Positions 43,692 through 54,752 are shown, counted from the first letter of the stretch. The stretch is 64,000 bases of DNA from Gautieria morchelliformis (GCA_015179125.1 WHVA01000093.1:213158-277157); one strand, 5' to 3'. Translations and numbers: made by a program. Notes: generated from the sequence alone by a model not told the origin.

Positions 43692-45208
43692 TTGTTGTTG
43701 ACGGATCCTTTCGCTTCTCCTTATCGGTTCAGCTTCTCTAGGTCTGTCATCAACTCCCTGAATAGGTTGCAGCTTTTAAGATATTCTTCCGGTGCACTTT
43801 CATCAATTTCTTCGATCTTTGCCTCTTCGCTGACTAAGCGACCGGGCACAGGCACTGATGCCGGAATGGCCTTCTTCTCTTCTCTAGACGTAGGTAGCTT
43901 GGATTCCTCAATAGAAATGATTGGGACCTTTCCCTTCTTCATCTCTGAATCAAACACAACGTTCCGCTCGACAGAAACTTTGTGCGAGTCAGGCCAATAA
44001 ATATAATGACCATGGCTCTGCGCAGAAATTCCTATCCACCGAGCTCTCTTGGCACGAGCTGCCAATTTATCTCCCTGAGTGATTTTAACATAAATTCAGT
44101 TCCCCACGCGTGAATGTCTTTGAGATTCGGTTTTCATGGTGAATCATCTCGTAGGGCGTTTTATCTGGTAGAGCTCTTGTATGCGTCCTGTTCCTAAGAT
44201 AATTGGCATGCTGTATCGCATAGCCCCATAATATCTTAGGAAGGCCTGATTCTAGCAGCATGGCACGAGTTCTCTCAGTGAGAGTTCGGTTCAGGCGTTC
44301 CGCAACACCATTGGACTCTGGTGTGTCGTGTACCGTCAACTGATGCTTCGTGCCTTGTTTGGCTAGATGCTGTTCGAATTCAGAGCTCAATACTCGCCCC
44401 CTCGATCAGAAACAAGTGCCTTGATGTGCACATTTCTCTGTCGAAGCATTAAAGCCTCGTAGAGCTTGTACTTTGAGAATGCTTCTGATTTGTTCGCCAT
44501 GAGATAGATCACCGATTCTCTTGAGTAATCATCGATAAAGGAGACATAATATGACTTCTTATCGATTGTGAGGTGCCTTGCAGGTCCCCAGACATCAGAA
44601 TAAATTCTGTCACCGAATTTTGATGTTCGGTCTCTGGGTTCTCGAGGAAGAGGTTTGCGCGCAATCTTGGCCTGAATACACGCATCACAACAATTCTATC
44701 GCCTGTGGAGCTCAGTTCAATGCCCAATATCATGCCATGATTTAATAGATGTTGTAGGGACTTCTGCGAGATATGCCCCATTTTTGATGAATTTCCATGG
44801 CAGATAAACACATATGGGCTTGAGCACTTGGTGACTGGAGGTCTAGTCGATATAAACCATTGACCTTCGGTGCTTGCATCAATACCTTTCCAGTAGCGTT
44901 AGATATTGTGCATTTCTGGCCACCGAGTCGAATGTCGTAGCCAGCATCATCGCACCGACCGATCGAGACGAGGGTAGCAGCAATTTTGGGGCATAATATG
45001 TATCTTGCAACGTGACTTCTACTGTTTTATCTCCAACTTTATTGGATAATACAGCAGTCCTGACCGAAGGCATCAAAAGTTCCTTTGTTGGCTGCTCGGA
45101 TAGTCCTCGGCTGTGAGAATTGACAGTAGTTCCTCAATAAATTTTTGTGAGGAGTCATATGCGATGTCGTTCCGGTGTCGAGTATAACTATAACTCCTGA
45201 GGATGTGC
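43692..45208 (-). pseudogene. Ty1/copia protease-integrase region, frameshifted
   Basis: Upstream continuation of the same polyprotein on the minus strand. The protease motif ILDTGTTSHMTPH lies at about 45145-45195. The integrase core includes YSDVWGPARHLTIDKKSYY, VSDRGGEY at about 44395 and ESNGVAERLNRTLTERTRAM at about 44290, supplying the D, D and E residues. A linker (ARWIGISAQSHGHYIYWPD) leads toward RT. At least three frame breaks were seen (near 45210, 44395-44385 where one base is missing after GGEY, and 44090), plus one just before the RT frame. Confidence 0.85.
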
Positions 45209-46162
45209 TCAAATTGAAATTAGAGCACTCGTCAAAATTGGTGAAGGCAAGATGGCCATCACCACTTTCCTCAGAAGAGGACTCTTCTTCGGCAACATTC
45301 GCTTTTGCTTTACCCTTCTTCTTCTTCTTGGTTTGGCTTTTTTCTTCTGACGTGGTCCTTGACCTTCTTTACCACCTCCTTTAGCCCAGCAATTTTCGAT
45401 GGAATGTCCAGGCTTTTTGCAGTTGGTGCATACATGCGCCTTCTGCCCCTTCTGGTCCTTTTTAATAGATGAACCAATAAACACCTGCTCTTCTTGCGGG
45501 AGTGTTTTCTTCCTGTCATACTGAGCCTTTAGTACCCTAATAATATTATCAGGGACCAATGGCATCCCGCATTCTTCAAGCGAAGTGGTAAGGGCATTCA
45601 TGACTGCCTCATAGGATGGTGGAAGTGACGCAAGGATGATGTCCATAAATTCTTCTTCGGAAACTCTGGCTCCCATCTCATTAAGACGAGCATATAGGTC
45701 TTGGGCCTTGTCCAAATGATCTCTCAAGTCTCCATCCTCAGGACATCTCATACTGCGGAGTTGTCTCTGCAGGCTGGTGAGGACCATCTTGGGCTTTTTG
45801 GTCATCTCATTGACCAGTGCATCCCAAGTCTCTTTTGCTGTCTTCTGCTTCTGTAGCATCAGGGCTAATGACTCTGACACTGAGACGATGATTTGGGTCT
45901 TGGCTTGTCCTTCTCTAGCAAGGTATCTCTCCAGCTTGTCCTCAGCCTTATCCATCTGAGTTTCCTCAGCTTCTGTGAGAATATGGCCTGGGGGCATAAC
46001 TGGAGGATCAGGAGGTCTAGTGACTCTCCCTTCTACATGCTTGAGTAGATTTTTGGACTCGAAATAGCTGATGAGAGTGGCTCGCCACAATGGCCAATTA
46101 CTTCCATCAGTAGCAAGCTTCTCAACACCCAATAGCTTCTCAGAAGTGTCTCCGGGGCCCAT
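45209..46162 (-). CDS. Ty1/copia Gag
   Basis: 317-codon frame starting MGPGDTSEKLLGVEKLATDG just inside the 5' LTR, with the copia opening L-x-x-D-x-S-N-W-P-x-W-R, a long helical UBN2-type domain (ERYLAREGQAKTQIIVSVSE, VSEEEFMDIILASLPPSYEA), and a CCHC zinc knuckle CTNCKKPGHSIENCWAKGG followed by a basic tail. The end of the frame after the knuckle is probably shifted relative to protease, so the last residues (SPLLRKVVMAILPS) are likely not original. Confidence 0.88.
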   Translation of the reverse strand: MGPGDTSEKLLGVEKLATDGSNWPLWRATLISYFESKNLLKHVEGRVTRPPDPPVMPPGHILTEAEETQMDKAEDKLERYLAREGQAKTQIIVSVSESLALMLQKQKTAKETWDALVNEMTKKPKMVLTSLQRQLRSMRCPEDGDLRDHLDKAQDLYARLNEMGARVSEEEFMDIILASLPPSYEAVMNALTTSLEECGMPLVPDNIIRVLKAQYDRKKTLPQEEQVFIGSSIKKDQKGQKAHVCTNCKKPGHSIENCWAKGGGKEGQGPRQKKKAKPRRRRRVKQKRMLPKKSPLLRKVVMAILPSPILTSALISI

Positions 46163-46167
46163 AACCC

Positions 46168-46666
46168 TGTTGAGGACAGGAATTATAGGCAGTAGGAATG
46201 GACTTCTTGCTCAAAAGAATAGACTAGAAATTAATTCACTCTCTCAGTGAATTTAGTTGTCACTATATAAATATATTATACACTACCTAGAAATTAATTC
46301 ACTACAGAGGATTTCTAGGTCAATAAATCGAAAGAATGCTAGACTAATTTACTTGCCTCTCTCAGTGAATTTAGTTGTCACTGAGAGAGGGGGAAATTGT
46401 TTCACTGCGCATGTACTACTATCCGGCCCTTTAGCGCCCAAGAGCTCGCGCGTCGAAGTCATTTCAGACTCCGCTGGGTGCAGCCGCTTGTGAAAGTAGG
46501 AATAACAAAATAAAATAGAGAGACAGGGAGTGAGTGGAAAATTTCGAAAATAACCAGAGAAATGGATGCATGATACAAGAACAACATGAGAAGAAATTGA
46601 GAAAGCACACAACAAATTGGATATATTATGCTTGATTTTGGTGCAGGAGCATCAATGCACCCAACA
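46168..46666 (-). mobile_element. 5' LTR of Ty1/copia element
   Basis: 499 bp, starts TGTTGGGTGCATTGATGCTC and ends TCCTCAACA on the minus strand; the gag ATG follows 6 bases later. The right flank (AGTTG) does not match the flank left of the 3' LTR (GGTCA), so no TSD is present. Confidence 0.93.
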
Positions 46667-47208
46667 AGTTGCACTCACATGTACAGCCAATGAAGCATTC
46701 CAGGGACCTAGGGTGGTGAACAGTGGGCCTCCTCCACCACCAGTTTTTTGTAAGGCAGGTGAATTGCATACCAGGTTTGCCACACAACTCCCTTTGAGGC
46801 CAGCGATACTACCAGTGACCACACCCCTCCCAGCTGCCTCTGGACCCGCTCCAATGGGTGTGGACACCGTGAAAAGGCGATCCCCACAGCCACTCACCTG
46901 TTGGTGTGGCAGGAAGGTCGGATGCTTCGCATGAGAATGTCCCCAGGCCTACAATGTCTGCTACAAGACAGCCAATGAGTGTGAGGAGCTACTGAAGCAC
47001 TGGATGGTTGCTGCAGACACGCGAGATGTCACCGAAGAAGAGGTCGAGAGGGATGTTGTGGAGGATTTTGCGTCATGCAGAGAGTGAGAGATGTGCCCTT
47101 GCTGCCCCTGTCCAATCGCTTTGCTGCCCTGTCAATAGCCCCAGATACTGAAGGTACTATTCACATGTTTGAAACTGGGTTGTATGCAGCAGGCGATAAG
47201 GATGCATC
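46667..47208 (+). pseudogene. Unidentified coding remnant
   Basis: Shows protein-like text in shifting frames: PRVVNSGPPPPPVFCKAGEL, then CWCGRKVGCFA*ECPQAYNV, ECEELLKHWMVAADTRDVTE and RDVPLLPLSNRFAALSIAPD. The C-x-C...C-P spacing recalls a zinc-binding module, but no family can be named. It ends at LTR D, which inserted into it (TSD GCATC). Confidence 0.4.
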
Positions 47209-48424
47209 TGTCAAGATTGGTTTTTAGGCGTTAATATCGTGTATTAGTGAACACAGCGAATGCCCGAATAACTTGTGCGAATAAGTATGCCGTTCGGCGA
47301 ATAGGTGAACCAATAAATGTTCACAAGATAAGAGGGTTGCCCGAACGGAGCTCGCCCTATCTACAGTCGTAGCGAAATAGCCCATGGCACTTGACAATGT
47401 AACGTGCAAGGTGTCACGGAAGGGCGACAATCCCTTTGCCGGCGAAGGTGCTCCTTCGGAGCCCTTCGCCGACAGCACAGAAAATAGTTCGAAGGCTAAG
47501 GTAACGAAGATGAAGTATGAGAACTCACCAGTGGTGCCTAAGTCCTCTTCTGGTTGAAGATAGAAATCTCCAGGAGAAGGCTCAAGAGGATGATCACAGC
47601 GAGGTTGGGTTTGCACAAGATGGACGACGTATGATAATTGAACTAAGGAATATACATGCGAATGTAAACTACTTATATCGAATGCTCGTAAGGTATCAGC
47701 GAATAGGAAAGAGGCCGTCATGAGTCAGGGTTGGATAGGGGTGCGCAGCCATGATACAGCATAGATGAAATAAACATACAATAGAGTGAAGGAGGAGTGC
47801 GAACATGAAATGATGGAGAGTAAAGGTGGCGAAGGCACTTATGTACGAAACCATGTCTTGGGACCTACATACATGCTACCCTGCACGGACTCTTCATCTA
47901 CTGGGTTGATCCCACACGACCTACGGAAGGGGCGTCCCGCGAAAACATTCTGGCCATATGAACACCCAAAGGGGTTGGATCGAGAAGCTGATGGGAGTAG
48001 TGACGAACCATCCTACCGGGGAGGGGGCGTTGATCGTGTTTCGATGGCGTGCCTGTTGGCGAATGATGCGAGCAGCAAATAGTTGTTCAGTGAAATGTGA
48101 GGAAGGGTGAATGGAGATGGCATGGGGGAGGAGTGGTGAAAGGGGAAATGGGGATAACAAGGTGCAGGAAATACACAAGTCATGACAATCTGATCATAGG
48201 AACACCATCGAAAGAGGGTTGAGCAGAGGAGGTGATAGGCCCAGTGATGACTACCAAGTCAGTCCAAAGACGTCGATCATGCTTTGACGGCGTGGCTATG
48301 GTGAATGGTGTGAACAGCGAAGATCGGTTGCTGAAACGGCAAGGGTGATCAGAGCGAACACGGAGGTGGAGTGGGGAATGAGAGAACAGAGCATCTGAGT
48401 AGGGGAAATAAATGCGTCATGACA
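47209..48424 (-). mobile_element. Solo LTR D (TGTCA family), with TSD
   Basis: 1216 bp, begins TGTCAAGATTGG and ends GCGTCATGACA on +, with the 5 bp duplication GCATC at 47204-47208 and 48425-48429. No internal region. Confidence 0.93.
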
Positions 48425-48581
48425 GCATCAACCAATGACATTCTAAAAGGTCCTTCCCCACAATTGACGCATTGGGAGGGAGCCCTCCAAAGCACTTTGT
48501 GGTTGCAACTGTTCTCTCTCCAAATTTGCCGAGCCTCAGGGTGGAGATCTGGATGACAGACACAGCTGAGGTCAAAGAAGC

Positions 48582-48965
48582 TTATAAGGGCAACCTAGGC
48601 AGACACTCTACACTCAAGTGGTGAACTGGTGAAGGGGGATCCAAAGTAAGATAAACATAGACATACCTGGCGAAGGGGGATCCAAAGAGAAAACTCTAAA
48701 GAACTCCTTCACCAGCTAGCTACGACTATAAGCTGTGGGAATGCTAGCCTGATCACTGAATGCCTGAGTTACATAAGTGATCGCACTGGCGATAACAGGA
48801 ACAAGGACAGGACAGATAAGAAAGGAATGATATTGGAGATGGCTGGGACAGGGAGGGAATGACTGGAACACAAGGCAGAAGGATGCCAAAGGCTGGGAGA
48901 GTCTTGGAGGCCTTGATCTCACATCACACTGGGGTGCACACAGTGCGATGATGGTTCCCCTGAAA
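48582..48965 (-). mobile_element. LTR F3, 3' LTR of gypsy copy v
   Basis: On the minus strand it starts TTTCAGGGGAACC directly after the pol stop in a purine-rich AGAGGGGGAGTGA tract and ends GGTTGCCCTTATA. The ends correspond to TGTCAGGG...CCCTTACA of LTRs F1 and F2 with one-base changes. It shares their internal duplication of a GGGGGATCCAAAG-type motif. Diverged and old. Confidence 0.7.
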
Positions 48966-50504
48966 TCACTCCCCCTCTAGAATGCAGTGATCTGACGCAT
49001 GAAGGCCTACTGGTGGAACAGGGGTGTGATTCTGAAAGGTGACAGCCTCCAAGGTGTGAATGCAACAAGGGGCACCCAGATGTGAGCGGTAGAAGTCAGC
49101 GATGAGGTCAGGAGCTTGGACATCACCCTCATTCTCCCATGAATTCTCTTCGTAGCTGTATCCCTTCCACTTGATGAGGAACTGCAAGTGATTAGCTTGC
49201 ATGCGACTGTCCAACACCTGTTCAACTTCAAAGTGCTCATCGCCCTCCCTAAGAACCAGGGGGGCGGGGTGGGGCAGGTCACTGACCCAGGATTGGATAG
49301 CAGGGAGCAGGAGTCAGCTTGATGACAGGGAAAATGGGGTGGAGGTGATTCAGAGACTTAGGGAGGCGGAGACAATATGCGTGCGACCCAACTTGGCATT
49401 CAACAACATAGGGCCCAAGTCACCGATGAGCCAGCTTCTTTGATGGATGGGTGGTGCATATATCACTTGCATTGAGGTACACCTTGTCACCCAGTGCGAA
49501 TGTAGGTGCAGGCTCAGGTCGGTGATTATAGTATGTTGCCATGTCCTCCTTCAACTTTGTCAGTGCTGACTTTTTTTCTGACAGTGACTCCTCCATGTGC
49601 TCCTTGAATTCATTGACAGATTCGAGATGTGATGGAGGTTGATGTGGTTTGAAGCCCATTTGTGGGTGCTGCCTGGTGTCCAGCATGAAGGGTGACTGAC
49701 CAGTTGAATCATGAACGTGGTTGTTATACTGCAACTTGGCCATGGGCAAAATAACAAAGAGGCGAAAGTACTGCTCCAGCTCTTGATCGCTTTCTAATTG
49801 ACTAATTAATATTTCAAAAAATTAATTTTTTTTTTTTTTTCAAATAAAAATAAAAGCGAAAAAATTAATTTTTATTTGTAGTTGAGTCACTCCATCTGTC
49901 CATCAGTCTGCAGGTGGTATGCTGTGGAGGCTGTGATGTGGATGCCCAGGAGGCAATAAAGTTCTTGATTGAATTCGCGCACAAACTGGATTCCATGATC
50001 TGACACAACTGTTTGTGGCAGCCCATGCAGCTTCCAGACATTGTGTAGAAAAAGTCATGCTGCCCCAGCTGCAGTGATTGTGGTGTTGGTGGGGATGAAG
50101 TGGGCCCACTTTGAGACTGAATCCGCCATATTCATCACAGCGTCATACCCATGTGGGTCAGGCAGTTCCACAATGAAGTTCACACTGATTGTGTCCCAGC
50201 AAGCAGGGACAGGGGCTGTCTTCGTGCCTTGTTCTGCAGCCACAAATCGAATGTCTTGGAGTACTCGCCAATGTACCATGACATGTGAGGCCACCAGTAA
50301 TTCTGCGAGACGATCTCAAGGGTCTTCCATCGCCCAGGATGACCAGCAACTAGTGAATTGTGGTGCTGGGCAACAATTCATCACCTGAGGTCCTGGACAT
50401 CTGGAACATACACTTTGCCTCAGAATGTGAGCAACCCATCCATCTCAGCCCGCTCTGCAGACACAAGCAATTTCCCACCCGACTCTTGCAGCTTCCTGAC
50501 TGCC
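48966..50504 (-). pseudogene. Ty3/gypsy pol 3' fragment (integrase + chromodomain), copy v
   Basis: Minus-strand integrase region of a second gypsy lineage. It begins with the linker ESGGKLLVSAERAEMDGLL (about 50490-50430), then VSKWAHFIPTNTTITAAGAA, KLQYNNHVHDSTGQSPFML, FALGDKVYLNASDICTTHPS and a chromodomain (LQFLIKWKGYSYEENSWENE, about 49190-49130). It has many frameshifts and stops. About 95 bp of AT-rich sequence (49795-49890) is inserted between DGQ(M)E and the ELEQYFRLFV motif. It is cut on its 5' side by the LTR at 50505. Confidence 0.85.
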
Positions 50505-51161
50505 TGTTATGTATTGCGATTTCTGGAAGTTGGGACTAGAAAGGACAGCAACTTCAACTTATGTGTTGTGCCCCTGATGAGCTATCATCCTAAGTTTTTT
50601 GGATCAGAAGTTGGAAGTCAGAAAGTAAGTATCAAAACAAGTAAAGGTTGGAGTCTAGGTCGAAAGGTGGAATATGGAGAGACAGAAGTTCGGCAATACT
50701 CACTGTGCTAAGAACAGGAGATAGAGTGAAGGGAATCACATATCGAAGGCAATTATCTGATTGCAGAATAATGAGCATACATGAGGGGGTTTTATACAAA
50801 GAGCTGAAGCAACAAGTAATGGGGTAGTACTAAGCATATTCTGATGCCGGTGGAAGTTGGGTAAGACATATGGGGTAAGTAACCAATCTAGAACAAGAAC
50901 TACAAAGGGGGTGCAGGGTAGTGTAAAGAACAAGGGGCAAAAGAACAAGGGGAATAGGAAGGATTATTGATAACAGAACAGCGGGACTCCTAATGGTTCG
51001 GGCCTAGTGTTTTGCTGTATTGCGAGGCAGGTCTGAAGGGTCCGAATAATAGAGTCAAATGGGGAACGAATATGACAAGGGGCTGGAGCATTGGAGGTAT
51101 CAGGATGTCGGAAAGGAAGTGGAACTGAATACTGGAAGGTGGGATTGACATGATCGTAACA
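50505..51161 (-). mobile_element. LTR of TGTTA...TAACA family, 3' LTR of gypsy copy iii
   Basis: 657 bp, same family as the solo LTR at 5630-6301 (shared ATTATCTGATTGCAGAATAA and TTTTATACAAAGAGCTGA). On the minus strand TTAAAGGGGAGATAC lies immediately before TGTTACGATC, a good polypurine tract, and TATAAAAC occurs inside. It should thus be the 3' LTR of the minus-strand element whose antisense ORF begins at 51282 and whose pol ends at 54233. It abuts the 5' end of gypsy copy v. Confidence 0.82.
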
Positions 51162-52076
51162 GTATCTCCCCTTTAAGGTTGAGCCCAGCGAGACCACAAG
51201 GTAGATCACATGTCTTGTGAACAAACACGGTGGAGTTTGAAAGATAGGCGGGAGAGATAACGTGTCTTGTCCTCAACCGCCATGGACAATGAAATCGACT
51301 TCTTGAAGATGAGCAGTGCTCAGCTGGAAAAGCACTTTGCAGACATTGTTGCAAAGAAGAAGCAGGACAAGGAGTGTGAGAAACGTGAGGCTGAGGAACA
51401 TGAACGCAAAGGCAAGGAGAAAGAGAGCAAGGAACGACTTGTGCAAGAAGAGCGAGACTGTGAGAAGGAGCAAAAACATAAGGCAGTGGAACAGAAAGCT
51501 GCTGTGGAAAAGGCAGTGTCAAGATTGGTTTTTAGGCGTTAATATCGTGTATTAGTGAACACAGCAAATGCCCGAATAACTTGTGTGAATAAGTATGCCG
51601 TTCGGCGAATAGGTGAACCAATGAATGTTCACAAGGTAAGAGGGTTGCCCGAACGGGGCTCGCACTATCTACAGTCGTAGCAAAATCGCTCGTGGCACTT
51701 GACGATGTAACGTGCAAGGTGTCACGGAAGGGCTGTCTAAGTATCGACAATCCCTTCACCAGCGAAGGTGCTCCTTTGGAGCACTTCGCCGACAGCACAG
51801 AAAATAGTTCGAAGGCTAAGGTAACAAAGATGAAGTATGAGAACTCACCAGTGATGCCTAAGTCCTCTTCTGGTTGAAGATGGAATCTCCAAGAGAAGGC
51901 TCAAGATGATGATCACAGCGAGGTCAAGTTTGCACAAGATGGATGACATATGATAATTTAACTGGGGAATATACATGCGAATGTAAACTATTTATATCGA
52001 ATGCTCGTGAGGTATCAGCGAATAGGAAAGAGGCCGTCACGGGTCAGGGTTGGATAGGGGTGCGCAGTCATGATAC

Positions 52077-52574
52077 TGTTGGGTGCATTTATGCTCCTGC
52101 ACCAAAATCAAGCATAATATATCCAATTTGTTGTGTGGCCTTCCAATTTCTTCTCACATTGTTCTTGTATTATGCATCCATTTCTCTGGTTATTTTCGAA
52201 ATTTTCCACTCATTCTTTATTTTTCTATTTCATCTTGTTATTCCTACTTTCACAAGCGGCTGCACCCAGCGGAGTCTGAAATGACTTCGACGCGCGAGCT
52301 CTTGGGCGCTAAAGGGCCGGGTAGTAGTACATGCGCAGTGGAACACATTTCCCCCTCTCTCAGTGACCACTAAATTCACTGAGAGAGGCAAGTAAATTAG
52401 TCTAGTAGTCTTTGCATTTATTGACCTAGAAATCCTCTGTAGTGAATTGATTTCTAGGTAGTGTATAATATATTTACAGTGACCACTAAATTCACTGAGA
52501 GAGTGAATTGATTTCTAGTCTATTCTTTTGAATAACAAGTCCATACCTACTGCCTATAATTCCTGTCCTCTACA
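52077..52574 (+). mobile_element. Solo LTR of the copia family nested in LTR E
   Basis: TGTTGGGTGC...CCTCTACA, 498 bp, with the 5 bp duplication GATAC at 52072-52076 and 52575-52579. Nearly identical to the 3' LTR at 41417-41914 read in the opposite direction. Confidence 0.94.
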
Positions 52575-53238
52575 GATACAACATAGATGAAATAAACATA
52601 CAATAGAGTGAGAGAAGGGGAGAACATGAAACGATGGAGAGTGAAGGTGGCGAAGGCACCTATGCAAGAAATCATGTCTTGGAACCCGCATATACACTGC
52701 CCTGCATGGGTTCTTCACCTACTGGGTTGATCCCACACGACCTATGGGTAGGATGTCCCGCGAACGCACCCTGCTCATATGAACACCAAAAGGGGGTTGG
52801 ATCGAGAAGCTGATGGAATTACTGACGAGCCATCATGCCGGGTAGGGATGTCGATCGTGATTTTATGGTGTGCCTGCTGGCGAATGATGCGAGTAGCGAA
52901 TGGCTGTTCAGCAAAATGCGAGGGAGGGTGAACGGAGATGACATAGGGGAGGAGTGGTCGAGGTGGATGGCGAAGCCGAGCGAACACGGGGGAGGAGTGG
53001 CGAAAGGGGAAATGGGGATAACTAGGTGCAGGAAATACACAAGTCATGACAATCCGATTATCAGAACACCATCGGAAGAAGGTTGAGCTGAGGAGGTGAT
53101 AGGCCCGGTGATGACTGCCAAGTCGGTACCAAGATGTCAATCATGTGTTGACGGCGTGGCTATGGTAAATGGCGCGAACAGCGAGAATCGGTTGTCGAAC
53201 ACGGAGGGGGAGTGAAAAATGGGAGAACAGAGCATCTG

Positions 53239-53661
53239 TCAGGGTTCACGCGTTTCCTTCCACAAATTTCTATTTCCTTCCATGAGTTTCCGTCACCTTC
53301 CGTCAGTTTCCATAACCTTCCGTCACCTTCTGTCACATGTCACATTCTGTCACATGTCACCTTCCGTCACATGTCACCTTCCGTCACATGTCACTTTCCG
53401 TCACTTTCCGTAACCTTCTACAAGTTTCCATCTCCCCTATTATGTAAGCCTTGCCAGCGCTATAAGACTGTAGCCCGTGTGGTGGCGTTTCCTCAGCTTG
53501 ATCTCTGAGGATACCCACTACACAGGCAAGTCCCCATGTATCTATCATTGGTAGAGTTATAAACTGAGGATACCCACTACACAGTTGGTCATTGTCCTAG
53601 TATCGGCTCTTATCTCCTTGAGTATCTTTGGTTGTGGCTTCGTCATTAGTGTTGCCCTCAC
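53239..53661. mobile_element. hAT-type non-autonomous element nested in LTR E
   Basis: 423 bp inserted between two copies of the 8 bp AGCATCTG (53231-53238, 53662-53669). An 8 bp TSD is typical of hAT elements. The ends TCAGGGTT and TGCCCTCAC form a short imperfect inverted repeat around CAGGG/CCCT(C). The left half is a tandem array of TTCCGTCAC / ATGTCACCTTCCGTCAC units. The right half has a direct repeat of CTGAGGATACCCACTACACA. No transposase. Confidence 0.82.
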
Positions 53662-54232
53662 AGCATCTGGGTATGAGAAATAAACGTGTCATGACAGGCA
53701 GCCACGAAAAAGGCGGCAGAAAAGGTGAGTCTGGAATATTTGTAGGCCCATGTACGATGCTGATAAGAGAACTAGAAAAAACTTGAAGAGTATGAATCAG
53801 ATACAGAGTCAGAGTATAGTCTGGAAAGTACACCAGTGCCTCTGGGAAAAGGCAAGAAAAAGGCAACAGCTCCCGTGGAAAACCTGGTGGGGGCTCGGAT
53901 TGAGTTGCCAAGGGTAGGATCAAATGGCGAAGCGGCACTGAGTAGGGCAGCGGAAAAGGTGGTGGAGGTGGAACAACAAGTGGAGGTGGAGGTTGAGAAA
54001 GCTCAGTGGGAGCAAGTGGGGGATCTGGCAGAAGTGAGAAACAAGGTTGGAGAAAAGAAATCAGGTGAAGAGGGAAATTGGTGAAACATTGAGGGAGGAG
54101 TAGGGTCGAGGGTACTTGTAATATTTTTCTTGAAATGTCAGAAACTTAGATTAGCGGAAATGATAATCAGAATTTGACTTGTGACTTGAGTGGGATGAAT
54201 GAATAAGGGTATTGGAGCTGAGGGCGGAAAGA

Positions 54233-54752
54233 CTAGTGCACGGGAAGGGGTCCAGGCTTGGAGGGATATGCCTTGTGGAAATCAGAGATGAGCTCAGAGG
54301 TGTGGTTGAGTTCCATAGCAGAAATCCAAGAGGTCTCTTTGTTGGTGTTTTCATAGCCTGCCCACTTGACTAGGTACTGGACTTGGCAGCAGTATCATCT
54401 GTTGAGCTTGGAGTTGAGAATTTCTGAAATCTCATATTCTGGTTCTCCGTTGATAATGACTGCTTGAGGCGGAGGTTGTTCGTGATTCAGAATAGTGTTT
54501 GGAACTGATGATTCAAGCATAGAGAATACTGGATGTACTGCACACATATTGTCAGGAAGTCTGAGAGTGAAAGAATGGCTGCTGGCCTTAGCAATGATCT
54601 TGTAAGGGCCAAGGTATTTTTCAGAGAGCTTCTTCAAGGGGCAAGTGGTGCAGAAGTTTTCTGCTTTGACAGAGACTTTATCGCCGATTTTGAATGCTGG
54701 TTGTGGATTGTTTCTGATTGGTGGAAGTTTGATATCTGTTTTGGGCAGTGGA
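54233..54752 (-). pseudogene. Ty3/gypsy pol 3' end (barrel + chromodomain), copy iii
   Basis: Minus strand: FKIGDKVSVKAENFCTTCPL, KLSEKYLGPYKIIAKA, LPDNMCAVHPVFSMLESSV, then the chromodomain (VQYLVKWAGYENTNKETSW) after one in-frame TGA, ending PSKPGPLPVH with TAG at 54235-54233. Closely related to copies i and ii. Cut on the 5' side by LTR F1. Confidence 0.85.

Larger units (their letters stand above)
51517..53696 (-). mobile_element. LTR E (TGTCA family), with TSD and two nested insertions
   Basis: Begins TGTCAAGATTGG and ends GTGTCATGACA, with the duplication GGCAG at 51512-51516 and 53697-53701. Removing the nested copia LTR (52077-52574) and hAT-type MITE (53239-53661) with their TSDs leaves about 1246 bp, the normal length for this family. 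The host sequence is the antisense ORF of gypsy copy iii. Confidence 0.93.
51282..54084 (+). pseudogene. Antisense coiled-coil ORF of gypsy copy iii, split by LTR E
   Basis: Starts MDNEIDFLKMSSAQLEKHF 120 bases from the LTR end, then a K/E-rich coiled coil (KKKQDKECEKREAEEHERKG). At 51516 it is interrupted by LTR E (51517-53696) and resumes at 53702 with AATKKAAEKV, one or two stops, an acidic linker (YESDTESEYSLESTPVPLGK) and a second coiled coil (EKVVEVEQQVEVEVEKAQWE) ending KSGEEGNW at 54084. It lies 148 bases from, and convergent with, the stop of gypsy pol copy iii. Its build matches the antisense ORF at 7157-8559, though no Cys module is evident here. Confidence 0.62.

Noticed and set aside
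53212..53508. ORFs rich in His/Phe/Pro/Ser in the hAT-type element
   Set aside because: They are translations of the TTCCGTCAC tandem repeat inside a non-autonomous element.
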